From Acidobacteriota bacterium (GTDB taxonomy: Bacteria > Acidobacteriota > Holophagae > Holophagales > Holophagaceae): a stretch of DNA of 43,804 bases. The notes beneath the pieces were generated by a model that worked only from the letters and a program-made list of their open reading frames with translations, was not told the DNA's origin and made no database searches. Of this stretch, positions 9,650-18,510 are shown one piece after another (position 1 is the first letter of the stretch; each line of letters opens with the position of its first letter). Both the position numbers and the translations under genes were made by a program. Location: positions 5,972 through 49,775 of the forward strand of contig JAJZQW010000011.1 in assembly GCA_021802985.1 (NCBI GenBank), in the 5' to 3' direction.

Positions 9650-12577
9650 TCAGAAGGCGAATCGGGCGCCGATCTGGATCTGACGGGCCCCACCCTGCCA
9701 AATCTGGGACTGGTCCAGCCCGGGCGCGGCGTCGGTGCTGGCCGGCGCGGCTGTATGGATGCGGGTGGCCAGGTAGGTGTCCTGGCGGTTGAAGAGGTTG
9801 AACACATCCAGGGATGCGGTCATCTTCAGGCGCCGGGTGAGCAGGAAGTCCCGACGCAGCCCGAGGTCCAGATACAACTGAGAGCCTGTGCGGTAGGTGT
9901 TGCGACCCGAGTCCTGGCCGTTGGCGAAGAACCGGTCATTGCTATAGTTGCCATCCTTGTTCATGTCCTTGTTGTAGACCAGGCTGTACGGCGTGCCGGT
10001 CTGGTAATGGATGGACAGAGAGGTCAGGATGCCGGACAGGTTCCGATCGAGGTAGCTCATGTAGCCGGTGAGCACCTGGCGGCGATCCGTGTCGGCATAG
10101 CCCCACTGTCCGCCCAGGTTCCCGGCGTCCTGGATGGTGATGCCGGAGTAGTTGCGTTCGTTGGAGTCGCTGTCCTTGTTGATGGAGTAGGTGTAGTACA
10201 TCTGGGCATCGAAGTCGCTGCCGTCCTGGTGGTACTTCATGCTGAAGGTGTAGGCGTGGTAGAGGCTGGTGGCATCGGAGAAGTACATCCCCTCCGTGGC
10301 GTAGGCCGTATTGGGCCGGGCGGGATAGAGCAGGCGGCCGTAGGCGCCCATGGTGGGCGCGCCAATGTTCAGGTCTGCGGTGCGCTCGAGCTGGTTGCCC
10401 TTGGCGTAAGTGGCAGAAAGACCCAGGACCCACCCGCCGAAGAAGGGTCGCTCGGCGCCCACATTCACCCGGTCCGTGTAGGGATTCTTGAAGTTCGGAT
10501 TGAAGGACCAGACGCTGAACTTGGGAACCTTGGAACCGGCGCCACTTGGGAAGGAGGGGAACCAGAACGGCGTCGTGGCATTGAAGGCGGAGCCGATGGG
10601 AATGCCGAAGGTGGTGGCATCGGCGGGCTTGAAGTCCACCGAACCGGTCCGGGTGCCGTTGGCGGCATAGGCCTGGTAGAGGAAGACCGCCGGAGTGGTG
10701 CTGACGTAGCGGCCGACGCTGCCGCGGACCACGGTCCGGTCCTTGTCGAAGGCAGGCGTCCAGGTGAAGGAGAAGCGCGGGGAGAACTGGCTGTCGGTGG
10801 GAATCCTGGCCGTGGTGGCGAAGGTGGTCGCATGGCCGGCGACCCCGGCCTGGGGATCCGTCATGTCCAGGATCGGGAAGTCGGGGTTCTCCTGGCGGTC
10901 CCAGCGGAGGCCCAGGCCCAGCTTCAGGGTGTCCGTCACACGCCAATCAGCCTGGAGGTAGGCGGCTTCCTGCTTCTCGGTGGCGCTGAAGAGGCCCGCC
11001 TGCTTCACCGGGCTGTTCAATCCGAAGTTCTGCCGGTAGGTCGACCAGTTGCCGGCGCGGAAATCGGCCAGGTTGTTGAACATGTAGACACCCTGCCAGT
11101 TCCCGGCGAAGAACTCAGAGACATCGACGCTGTTGTAGTCGATGCCGCCCTTCACCTGGAAGGTGGGGGTGACGTAGCTGAGGTTCTCCTGGATCTGGGT
11201 GCGCTTGGTGGTGTAGGTGCGGTCGTAGGGGTAGGCGCCGTAGTAGCCGACGCCGCTGATGCTCACCTCGGGGACGCTGGAATACGTGGACCGGGGCATG
11301 TCGTCCTTGCTGTAGCTGACCCGGGCCTCGTTCAGCCAGTTGGCGTTGAGGACCCAGTTCCACTGCACGACATAGGCATCCGTGGTCACGTCATCGGAGG
11401 CCAGGTTCTCGTGGGCAGCCATGGTGCCCGCGCCGGTGTCGCCCGAGAACTTGGAGTGGTTGATCCGGAACTGGAGGGTCTGGTCGGTGGTGAGGTTCCA
11501 GTCGACACGGGCAAACATGGTGTCGGAATCGGCCTTGCTGGAGTAGTCGCCGCCCTTGGATAGAAGGATCGCATCGGCGGGATTGGTGGGATCGAGGATG
11601 GCCGGCCGGCTGCCACCCCAGACCTGGTGAATGGGCTTCGTGTACCGTTGGCCGTCATAGGCCACGAAGTAGAAGAGCTTGTCCTTGATGATGGGGCCGC
11701 CCGCGCTGAAGCCGAACTGCTCCTGCTTGAAGTCGCCGACGGGATTGGTGGTCGTGGAACCATTGGGCTGCTGGAGGGTGGGGCCCGCCTCGACCCAGCT
11801 CCGGGGGCGCATGTAGTAGAAGAGGCTGCCGCCGAAGTCGTTGGTGCCGTTCTTGGTGATGGCGTTCACGTAGCCGCCGCCCATGCGGCCGAATTCGGCC
11901 GAGGCGCCATCGGTGACCACCTGGTACTCGCGGATGGCTTCGATGGAGATGGTGAAGGGGGTCTTGCCCTCGGCGGCCCCGAGGGCGCCCCCGAAGAAGG
12001 GTTCGTTGTTGTCGGCGCCGTCGATGTTGATGGAGGTGTTCACACCGCGCTGGCCGGCGATGGCCAGGTTGCCGCGGCTGCTGTCCACCACCACCTGGGG
12101 GGCCAAGGTGGCCAGGTTGGTGAAGGAGCGGTTCAGGACGGGCAGGTTGGTAAGGTTGTCCGGGGAGATGAAGGCGGCGGCACTGGCGCGATCGGCATCC
12201 ACCTGGGCGGTGGCGGCCACCACCTCGACGACGGCGCCGGTTTCGGGGGCCAGTCGCACGGTCAGGGGGGCGGCATCGCCCAGGTTCAGATCGACCTTCA
12301 CGTTGCTGGCGGTCTGGAAGCCGGCCTTCGTGACAGTCACCTGATAGGGGCCCACGGGGAGGGTCGTCGCCAGGTAGCGGCCGTTGGCATCGGTCTGCAC
12401 CGTGCGCAGGAAGCCGGTTTCCATGTTCCGAATGGTCACGTTGGCGCCGGGAATCGCTGCGCCCTGCCGGTCGAGTACTCGACCGGCGAGCTGGGCCGTG
12501 ACGCCCTGCGCGATGAGGGGGGCCGCTGCGACCAGCAGAGCCAGGATGGATATGCCGCGTATATGCCTAGGACGCAT
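9650..12577 (-). CDS. TonB-dependent receptor with N-terminal carboxypeptidase-regulatory-like domain (Oar-like)
   Basis: Signal peptide; AGRVLDRQGAAIPGANVTIRNMETGFLRTVQTDANGRYLATTLPVGPYQVTV; plug-domain region; long beta-barrel ending in F. Confidence 0.93.
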   Translation of the reverse strand: MRPRHIRGISILALLVAAAPLIAQGVTAQLAGRVLDRQGAAIPGANVTIRNMETGFLRTVQTDANGRYLATTLPVGPYQVTVTKAGFQTASNVKVDLNLGDAAPLTVRLAPETGAVVEVVAATAQVDADRASAAAFISPDNLTNLPVLNRSFTNLATLAPQVVVDSSRGNLAIAGQRGVNTSINIDGADNNEPFFGGALGAAEGKTPFTISIEAIREYQVVTDGASAEFGRMGGGYVNAITKNGTNDFGGSLFYYMRPRSWVEAGPTLQQPNGSTTTNPVGDFKQEQFGFSAGGPIIKDKLFYFVAYDGQRYTKPIHQVWGGSRPAILDPTNPADAILLSKGGDYSSKADSDTMFARVDWNLTTDQTLQFRINHSKFSGDTGAGTMAAHENLASDDVTTDAYVVQWNWVLNANWLNEARVSYSKDDMPRSTYSSVPEVSISGVGYYGAYPYDRTYTTKRTQIQENLSYVTPTFQVKGGIDYNSVDVSEFFAGNWQGVYMFNNLADFRAGNWSTYRQNFGLNSPVKQAGLFSATEKQEAAYLQADWRVTDTLKLGLGLRWDRQENPDFPILDMTDPQAGVAGHATTFATTARIPTDSQFSPRFSFTWTPAFDKDRTVVRGSVGRYVSTTPAVFLYQAYAANGTRTGSVDFKPADATTFGIPIGSAFNATTPFWFPSFPSGAGSKVPKFSVWSFNPNFKNPYTDRVNVGAERPFFGGWVLGLSATYAKGNQLERTADLNIGAPTMGAYGRLLYPARPNTAYATEGMYFSDATSLYHAYTFSMKYHQDGSDFDAQMYYTYSINKDSDSNERNYSGITIQDAGNLGGQWGYADTDRRQVLTGYMSYLDRNLSGILTSLSIHYQTGTPYSLVYNKDMNKDGNYSNDRFFANGQDSGRNTYRTGSQLYLDLGLRRDFLLTRRLKMTASLDVFNLFNRQDTYLATRIHTAAPASTDAAPGLDQSQIWQGGARQIQIGARFAF

Positions 12578-12754
12578 GGAAAGTTCCTCCTGCGCCTAGG
12601 CTAGCGGAGAGGCCCCGTAAGCAAAAGGGACCATTCGGTCTGGGAACGAAAACATTACAATCGACATCCCAAGGTCACACGGGGCGTCACGCGTTGAGAC
12701 AGACTCTCTTCGGAGGCGGACCCTGATAGGCTTCAAGCTTCCCACGGGATCCGC

Positions 12755-14494
12755 ATGAAACTGGCCACCCTCGCCCTGGCACTCTTCCTCCCTCTCGCCG
12801 CCCAGGCTCCGGCCACCATGCCCCTTTCCGAGATCCGGGCCGGGATGAAGGGCTACGGGAAGACCGTCTTCCAGGGGGGCAAGATCGATCGGTTCGAGTT
12901 CGAGGTGGTCGGGGTTCAGCGGAACGCCTATCCGGGTCGGGGCCGGATCATGGTGAAGGCCAGCGGCGGCCCCCTGGCCCAGACCGGGATCCTGGCTGGC
13001 ATGAGCGGCAGCCCTTGTTATATCAACGGCAAGCTGATCGGGGCCCTCAGCACCGGCATCCAGTTCGAGAAGGACGCCATCGGGGGCGTCACGCCCATTG
13101 GCGAAATGCTGGACCAGCTGCGGGACATCCCGGACACCCCCCCCAGCCACACACCGCTCATCCTGCCGAAACTGGCGCCTCCCCAGGTTCTCAAGTCCGC
13201 CCTGATGGGAAAGATGATTCCCCTGGATGTCCTGATGGGCGGGTCGGAGGCCGAGGCCCTCCCCATGGCCGTGGCGGGCACGCCGCTGACCCCCGAGACC
13301 CAGAAGCTGTGGGAGGGGCTGCCCATCCGGTTTGTGGCGGGGCCCGCCCTGTCTCCTACCGTCGGCGGGGAGGAGGCCAGCCCCCTGGAACCCGGTGGCA
13401 TGGCGGCCATCTCCCTCATGCAGGGGGACCTGGACATGACAGCGGCGGGGACGATTACCTACGTCTCCGGGAAACGGGTGCTCCTCTTCGGCCACCAGCT
13501 ATTCAATCTGGGCGCCGTGGATCTGCCCCTGTGGTCGGCCACCGTGGCCACCGTGGTGCCGAGCTACTCCAGTTCCTTCAAGATGGCCATGCCCGTGGCC
13601 CAGGTAGGTGCCCTCCGGCTGGACCGCAGCTCCGGCGTGGCGGGCCTCCTGGGCGCCGTGCCCCACATGGTGCCCCTGCGCGTGGGGCTGAACCTGGGCG
13701 GGCGGAAGACCCTGAACTTCCGGTTCGAGATCATGGACAACCCGATCCTCACCCCCGTGCTGGCCGCCACCGCCGTGACCCAGGTGCTCGACAGCAACAT
13801 CCGGGGCGCGGGGTTCCAGAGCCTCTCCCTGCAGGGCAACATCAAGCTGGCCGGCCAGTCGCCCATCCAGGTGGAGAACGTCATCGCGGACTTGAACGCC
13901 AGCCGCATGGCCCAGTACGTCGGGGGCATGCTCCAGGCCGTGACCCTCAACCCCTTCGAGAAGCCGGTCATCGAAGGGATCTCCCTGAACATCAAGGCGG
14001 AGGAGCGCCTGGAACTCGCGGGCATCGCGGGGATCCGGCTGCTCAAGGCCCGGGCCAAGCGCGGGGAAGTGCTCCCCGTCCTGGTGACCCTGCAGAACAT
14101 CCAGGGGGTCCGGGAGACGGCCACCTTCAACATCCAGGTGCCCCCCTCCGCGGCCAAAGGCAAGGCCATCCTCATGGTGGGTGATGGCCTTAGCCTCATG
14201 GCCGCAGATCCCGACCAGCGGGCCATCGAGGTGGCCAGCCTGAGTGACGTGGTGCACCTCCTCAATGGCGCCATGCGGAACAACCATGCCTATGCCCTCC
14301 TGGTGCAGACCCAGCCCGGCGCGGGGTTGCGGGGCAGCCGCATCGAGGGCATTCCGCCCACCATCGCGACGCTGGTGAGTGGCGATGGCGCCAGCAGCGA
14401 TAACCGGCTGCAGCGGCGCATCATCGGACGGGCCGTGCTGCCCCTGGACCGCGAAGTCCGGGGCCTCAGCCAGATGGAAGTCGAAATCGAGTAG
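12755..14494 (+). CDS. Secreted SpoIVB-type peptidase S55 domain protein
   Basis: Signal peptide MKLATLALALFLPLAAQA; ILAGMSGSPCYINGKLIGALSTG (S55 Ser motif); AAGTITYVSGKRVLLFGHQLFNLG (S55 His motif). Confidence 0.85.
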   Translation: MKLATLALALFLPLAAQAPATMPLSEIRAGMKGYGKTVFQGGKIDRFEFEVVGVQRNAYPGRGRIMVKASGGPLAQTGILAGMSGSPCYINGKLIGALSTGIQFEKDAIGGVTPIGEMLDQLRDIPDTPPSHTPLILPKLAPPQVLKSALMGKMIPLDVLMGGSEAEALPMAVAGTPLTPETQKLWEGLPIRFVAGPALSPTVGGEEASPLEPGGMAAISLMQGDLDMTAAGTITYVSGKRVLLFGHQLFNLGAVDLPLWSATVATVVPSYSSSFKMAMPVAQVGALRLDRSSGVAGLLGAVPHMVPLRVGLNLGGRKTLNFRFEIMDNPILTPVLAATAVTQVLDSNIRGAGFQSLSLQGNIKLAGQSPIQVENVIADLNASRMAQYVGGMLQAVTLNPFEKPVIEGISLNIKAEERLELAGIAGIRLLKARAKRGEVLPVLVTLQNIQGVRETATFNIQVPPSAAKGKAILMVGDGLSLMAADPDQRAIEVASLSDVVHLLNGAMRNNHAYALLVQTQPGAGLRGSRIEGIPPTIATLVSGDGASSDNRLQRRIIGRAVLPLDREVRGLSQMEVEIE

Positions 14495-14550
14495 GCGGTC
14501 GTCCCGACCTGTTGGCAGTTGACCTTGCTGGGCATTCACGAAAGGGAACC

Positions 14551-16650
14551 ATGCGCTGGATGAAGCTCCTTCTCCCCGCGGTCCTGGGCATGACGCTGGC
14601 CGCGGATCAGCCCACTGCCACCTTCTCCTCCTTCAATGACTGGCTGGGCGCCGAGACCCGGGGCGTCCGCATCGGCGCAGACGGGACGCTGCGTCTCGCC
14701 CCCAGCCTGCGCCGGGTGGCGCAGATTCCCGAGGGGGTCATCTGGGCCGCGGTCCCTGACGGGGCCGGGGGCGCCTACCTGTCGGCGGGGACCGAAGGGA
14801 AGCTCTTCCACTACACCGGTGGCCAGGTCCGCCCAGTGGGCCAGGTCAAGGGCGGCATCGTGTTCGCGATGGCCCGGCTGGGGCAGGATCTCATCGTGGC
14901 GCCCACCGGCGAAGGGAAGCTGCTGCGCGTGGCCCCGAACGGTGATGTGAAGCCCTTCGCCGACATCGAGGCCAAGGTGGTTTGGGCCCTGGCGGTGGAT
15001 GGGGACAACGTGCTGGCCGCCGGCGGTGCCGAGCGCGGCGCGGTGCTGGTCCAGGCCCGGGCGGGATCGAGCCGGCTCCTGGCCAGCCTGCCGGACGAGA
15101 CGGCCTTCACGGCCCTGGTCGCGGACGGGCAGGGCGGCTGGTATCTGGGCAGCCATGGCCGCGGCCTGGTGCTGCGGTACAACCGCCAGGGGGACCACCT
15201 CGAGACCCTGATGGATACGCCCTTCGAAGAGGTGCGGGCCCTGGCGGTGGCGGATGGGCAGCTCTTCATCGGGGCCGACAACGGCCTCACGCCGAAGTTC
15301 AGCACCGGTCAGTTGGAGCGCCGGGAGGGCTACCTCCAGGCCTCGGAGCTGGGCACCGCCACCCGCTCCGCCGTGATCCGGATGGACCGGGACCGGGTTC
15401 CCGAGACGCTCTGGCAGAGTGCCCAGAGCCAGGTCTACGCCTTGACGGTCTGGAAGGGGCAGCTGCTGGTGGGAACGGGCAACCGTTCGCGGATCTTCGG
15501 GATCCCCCTCGGGGCGGACCGGCGGACCGATCCCTTCGCCTCGCTGCAGGAACTGGGCACGGCCCAGGCGACGGCTTTCCTGCCCTCGGGCGGGGATCTG
15601 CTGGTGGTGGGCTCCAACCCCGCCGAGTTGCACCTGCTGTCGGAGGCCCAGGCCACCGAGGGCACGCTGGAATCCCGCATCATCAAGGCCGCGCCCCTGG
15701 CCGACTGGGGCCGGGCCTACCTGACGGCCGAAACGCCGCAGGGCACCAAGGTCGAGCTTCAGTTCCGCACGGGCAGCACCGAGACGCCCGATGCCACCTG
15801 GAGCCCCTGGACGCCGCCGCTCCTCAGCGGGGAGCGGCCGGCCCTGCCACCCTCCCGGTTCGCCCAGTTCCGCCTGCGGCTGTCCAGCACCCGGGGAGGC
15901 GCCACGCCCCTGGTGGAAGGGGTCACCCTGCACTGGGCCCCGCGCAACCTGGCCCCGGTGTGGGAGGGCGTGGACATCATGCCGCCCGGGCTGATCATCA
16001 CCCGGAATGCGCCGCCGGAGGATATCGGCATCGAGCGCGTGCCCCTGGAGACACAGAAGCTCATCCCGGCCCTGGGCTATGCCGGTGCCGAAAAGCGGAG
16101 CTTCCGGCGGGGCGGCCAAAGCTTCGTGTTCCGCGTCAACGACCCCAATGGGGACACCCTGGCCTTCGACCTCCGGCTGATCCCCGACCATGGCGCTCCG
16201 CTGCCGCTGGAGAAGGGCTGGAAGGAGAAGTTCTTCAGCTTCGATACCCTGCCCGTGCCCGATGGCAGCTACCGGCTGGAGATCACCGCCACTGATGCGC
16301 CCACGGAGCCCTTCAATACCGCACTCACCAGCCTCTGGCTCACGCCGCCCTTCATCATCGACCACACCCCCCCGGCCATCTCCGAACTCTCTGCCACATC
16401 CGAGGGGGGCGGCGTGCGGATCCGCTTCACTGGAAAGGACGAGACCTCGATCCTGAAGGAGGCCGCGGTCAGCGCGGATGGCGAACACTGGCTACAGATC
16501 GTCCCCGATGACCGGGTGTTCGACCAGCAGCAGGAGCGCTTCGACGTCCTGGTGCCGCGGGACCTGGTGCGGGGCGACCGGATCCTGGTGAAGGTGGTGG
16601 ACCAGAACAACAACGAACAGACCGCCGCCGTCACGGTTGGAGCCAAGTGA
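14551..16650 (+). CDS. Secreted protein with propeller-like N-terminal region and Ig/FN3-like C-terminal region, function unknown
   Basis: Signal peptide MRWMKLLLPAVLGMTLAA; repeated G..Y/L.G...G.L.R blades; C-terminal VFRVNDPNGDTLAFDLRL...IDHTPPAISELSAT. Start 14551 preferred over 14512. Confidence 0.75.
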   Translation: MRWMKLLLPAVLGMTLAADQPTATFSSFNDWLGAETRGVRIGADGTLRLAPSLRRVAQIPEGVIWAAVPDGAGGAYLSAGTEGKLFHYTGGQVRPVGQVKGGIVFAMARLGQDLIVAPTGEGKLLRVAPNGDVKPFADIEAKVVWALAVDGDNVLAAGGAERGAVLVQARAGSSRLLASLPDETAFTALVADGQGGWYLGSHGRGLVLRYNRQGDHLETLMDTPFEEVRALAVADGQLFIGADNGLTPKFSTGQLERREGYLQASELGTATRSAVIRMDRDRVPETLWQSAQSQVYALTVWKGQLLVGTGNRSRIFGIPLGADRRTDPFASLQELGTAQATAFLPSGGDLLVVGSNPAELHLLSEAQATEGTLESRIIKAAPLADWGRAYLTAETPQGTKVELQFRTGSTETPDATWSPWTPPLLSGERPALPPSRFAQFRLRLSSTRGGATPLVEGVTLHWAPRNLAPVWEGVDIMPPGLIITRNAPPEDIGIERVPLETQKLIPALGYAGAEKRSFRRGGQSFVFRVNDPNGDTLAFDLRLIPDHGAPLPLEKGWKEKFFSFDTLPVPDGSYRLEITATDAPTEPFNTALTSLWLTPPFIIDHTPPAISELSATSEGGGVRIRFTGKDETSILKEAAVSADGEHWLQIVPDDRVFDQQQERFDVLVPRDLVRGDRILVKVVDQNNNEQTAAVTVGAK

Positions 16651-16664
16651 TCGGCATTCCAGCG

Positions 16665-16702
16665 CGCAGAAAAACGGGGCCTGCGGGCCCCGTTTTTCTG
16701 CG
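16665..16702. terminator. Bidirectional terminator between convergent genes
   Basis: 17-bp perfect inverted repeat cgcagaaaaacggggcc-tgcg-ggccccgtttttctgcg with A and T tracts inside the arms. Confidence 0.9.
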
Positions 16703-16714
16703 TCCCGGGGAAAC

Positions 16715-17491
16715 CTACAGCCCCTTGAACTGCGCGGCCCGCTTCTCCAGGAAGGCATCCATGCCTTCCTGCATGTCCTGGGTGGCGGCCAGCAGCCCGA
16801 AGAGGGCGGCCTCGTACTGCTGGCCCTGATCCTGGGGCATCTCGATGCCCTCGTTCACGGCGGCGAGGGCGCTGCGCAGGGCCAGTGGGCCACGGGAGAG
16901 GATGGTTCTCGCCAGCTTTTCGGCCCCTGCCTTCAGCTCGGCCAGGGGAAACACGCGGCTCACGAGGCCGGCCCGCAGGGCGTCGGCAGCGGGCAGCATC
17001 TCGCCGCTGAGGATGAGGTCCAGGGCCACGCCCTTGCCCACGAGGCGCGGCAGACGCTGGGTGCCCCCATAGCCCGGGATGATGCCGAGGCTCACCTCAG
17101 GCAGGCCGAAGCGGGCGTTCTCGCTGGCGATGCGGATGTGGCAGGCCAGGGCCAGCTCACAGCCGCCACCCAGCGCGAAGCCGTTGACGGCGGCGATGAC
17201 GGGTTTGGGCATGGACTCGATGCGCTGGAAGACGGCCTGGCCGCGCAGGGCCTGGATCCGGGCGCTGGCGGTGTCGAGGGACTTCAGTTCGGCGATGTCG
17301 GCGCCCGCCACGAAGGCCTTCTCGCCGGCGCCGGTGACGATCACCGCGCCCACCCGGTCGTCCTGTTCCAGATCCGCGAAGACCTGCTCCAGCTCCTTCA
17401 GCACGTCGTTGTTCAGGGCGTTGAGCTTCTCCGGGCGCTGGATGGTCACCCAGGCGAGGCGGTCGACGATATCGATGGTGAGGAAGGCCAT
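16715..17491 (-). CDS. Enoyl-CoA hydratase/isomerase family protein
   Basis: VTIQRPEKLNALN, GAGEKAFVAGADIAELK, AAVNGFALGGGCELALACHIRIASENARFGLPEVSLGIIPGYGGTQRLPRLVG. Confidence 0.96.
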   Translation of the reverse strand: MAFLTIDIVDRLAWVTIQRPEKLNALNNDVLKELEQVFADLEQDDRVGAVIVTGAGEKAFVAGADIAELKSLDTASARIQALRGQAVFQRIESMPKPVIAAVNGFALGGGCELALACHIRIASENARFGLPEVSLGIIPGYGGTQRLPRLVGKGVALDLILSGEMLPAADALRAGLVSRVFPLAELKAGAEKLARTILSRGPLALRSALAAVNEGIEMPQDQGQQYEAALFGLLAATQDMQEGMDAFLEKRAAQFKGL

Positions 17492-17581
17492 GGAAACTCC
17501 CGTGGAAAGGGTCAGTGTAGATGATGGCTATCCTGTATATCTCGATTCGTCCACCATGCCTATCCAGCAGGGGAACCCTCC

Positions 17582-18430
17582 ATGTTCCATCCGCCCCATC
17601 CCGAGACCTACCGCGACCAGCTTCGCGCCTTCCTGCGGGAGGACTGGGGCACCCAGGACTGGACCACGGCCGCCGTGCCGGACCATCCCATGACCGCCCG
17701 GGTGCTGGCCAAGGCGGATCTGGTGGTGGCGGGCCTGCCCATGGCCATGGAAGTGCTCCACCTCACCTGCCAGGGACTTCGCGCGGATCTGCCGGTGGCG
17801 GAGGGCCAGAAGATCGCCCGCGGCACGGAGGTGATGCGCATCCGCGGCTCCGGCCACGGCATCCTGCTGGCGGAACGGGTGATGCTCAACCTCCTGCAAC
17901 GGCTGTCGGGCACGGCCACCCTCACGCGGAAGTTCGTGGATGCCATCTCCGGCACCGGCGCCCGCATTCTGGACACCCGCAAGACCACGCCGGGCCTCAA
18001 GCTGCTGGAGAAGTACGCCGTGCGCTGCGGCGGCGGCATGAACCACCGCCTGACGCTGGGGGACGGTGTGCTGCTCAAAGAGAACCACCTGGCCGCCGCC
18101 GGCGGCATCCGTGCCGCGGTGGAGGCGGTCCGCCGCGTGTCACCGAACCTCCTGAAGATTGAGGTGGAGGTGGAAAGCCTGGGCCAGCTCAAGGCCTGCC
18201 TCGATCTGCCGGATGTGGATGGCGTCCTGCTGGACAACATGTCCCTGGACCAGCTGCGGGAAGCCGTGGCCCTGCGCGACCGCAGCGGGCGGCGCGTCTT
18301 CCTGGAGGCCAGCGGGAACATCACGCTGGAACGGGCGCGGGACGTGGCCGATACCGGCGTGGACTTCCTCAGCGTGGGCGCCCTCACCCACAGCGCCCCG
18401 GCGGCGGACCTCAGCCTGCGGATGGACTGA
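17582..18430 (+). CDS. nadC: Nicotinate-nucleotide pyrophosphorylase (carboxylating), quinolinate phosphoribosyltransferase
   Basis: ERVMLNLLQRLSGTATLTRKFVDAI, ILDTRKTTPGLKLLEKYAVRCGGGMNHR, LLKENHL, VDGVLLDNMS, LEASGNITLERARDVADTGVDFLSVGALTHS. Confidence 0.97.
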   Translation: MFHPPHPETYRDQLRAFLREDWGTQDWTTAAVPDHPMTARVLAKADLVVAGLPMAMEVLHLTCQGLRADLPVAEGQKIARGTEVMRIRGSGHGILLAERVMLNLLQRLSGTATLTRKFVDAISGTGARILDTRKTTPGLKLLEKYAVRCGGGMNHRLTLGDGVLLKENHLAAAGGIRAAVEAVRRVSPNLLKIEVEVESLGQLKACLDLPDVDGVLLDNMSLDQLREAVALRDRSGRRVFLEASGNITLERARDVADTGVDFLSVGALTHSAPAADLSLRMD

Positions 18431-18462
18431 ACCGGAGGCTCCGCCGCTTCGCGGCAGAGGTA

Positions 18463-18500
18463 GCTGCAAATCGGGCCCCGTTCGGGGCCCGATTTGCAGC
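18463..18500. terminator. Bidirectional terminator between nadC and the TolC-family gene
   Basis: 17-bp perfect inverted repeat gctgcaaatcgggcccc-gttc-ggggcccgatttgcagc. Confidence 0.85.
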
Positions 18501-18510
18501 AGGGGCGGAA

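Noticed and set aside
9617-11563. 648-aa plus-strand ORF opposite the TonB-dependent receptor
   Set aside because: Antisense shadow of a well-supported gene; composition-biased translation with no recognisable motif.
14536-16488. 650-aa minus-strand ORF opposite the propeller/Ig-like secreted protein
   Set aside because: Antisense shadow ORF; the plus-strand frame has a signal peptide and domain-like structure, the minus-strand one does not.
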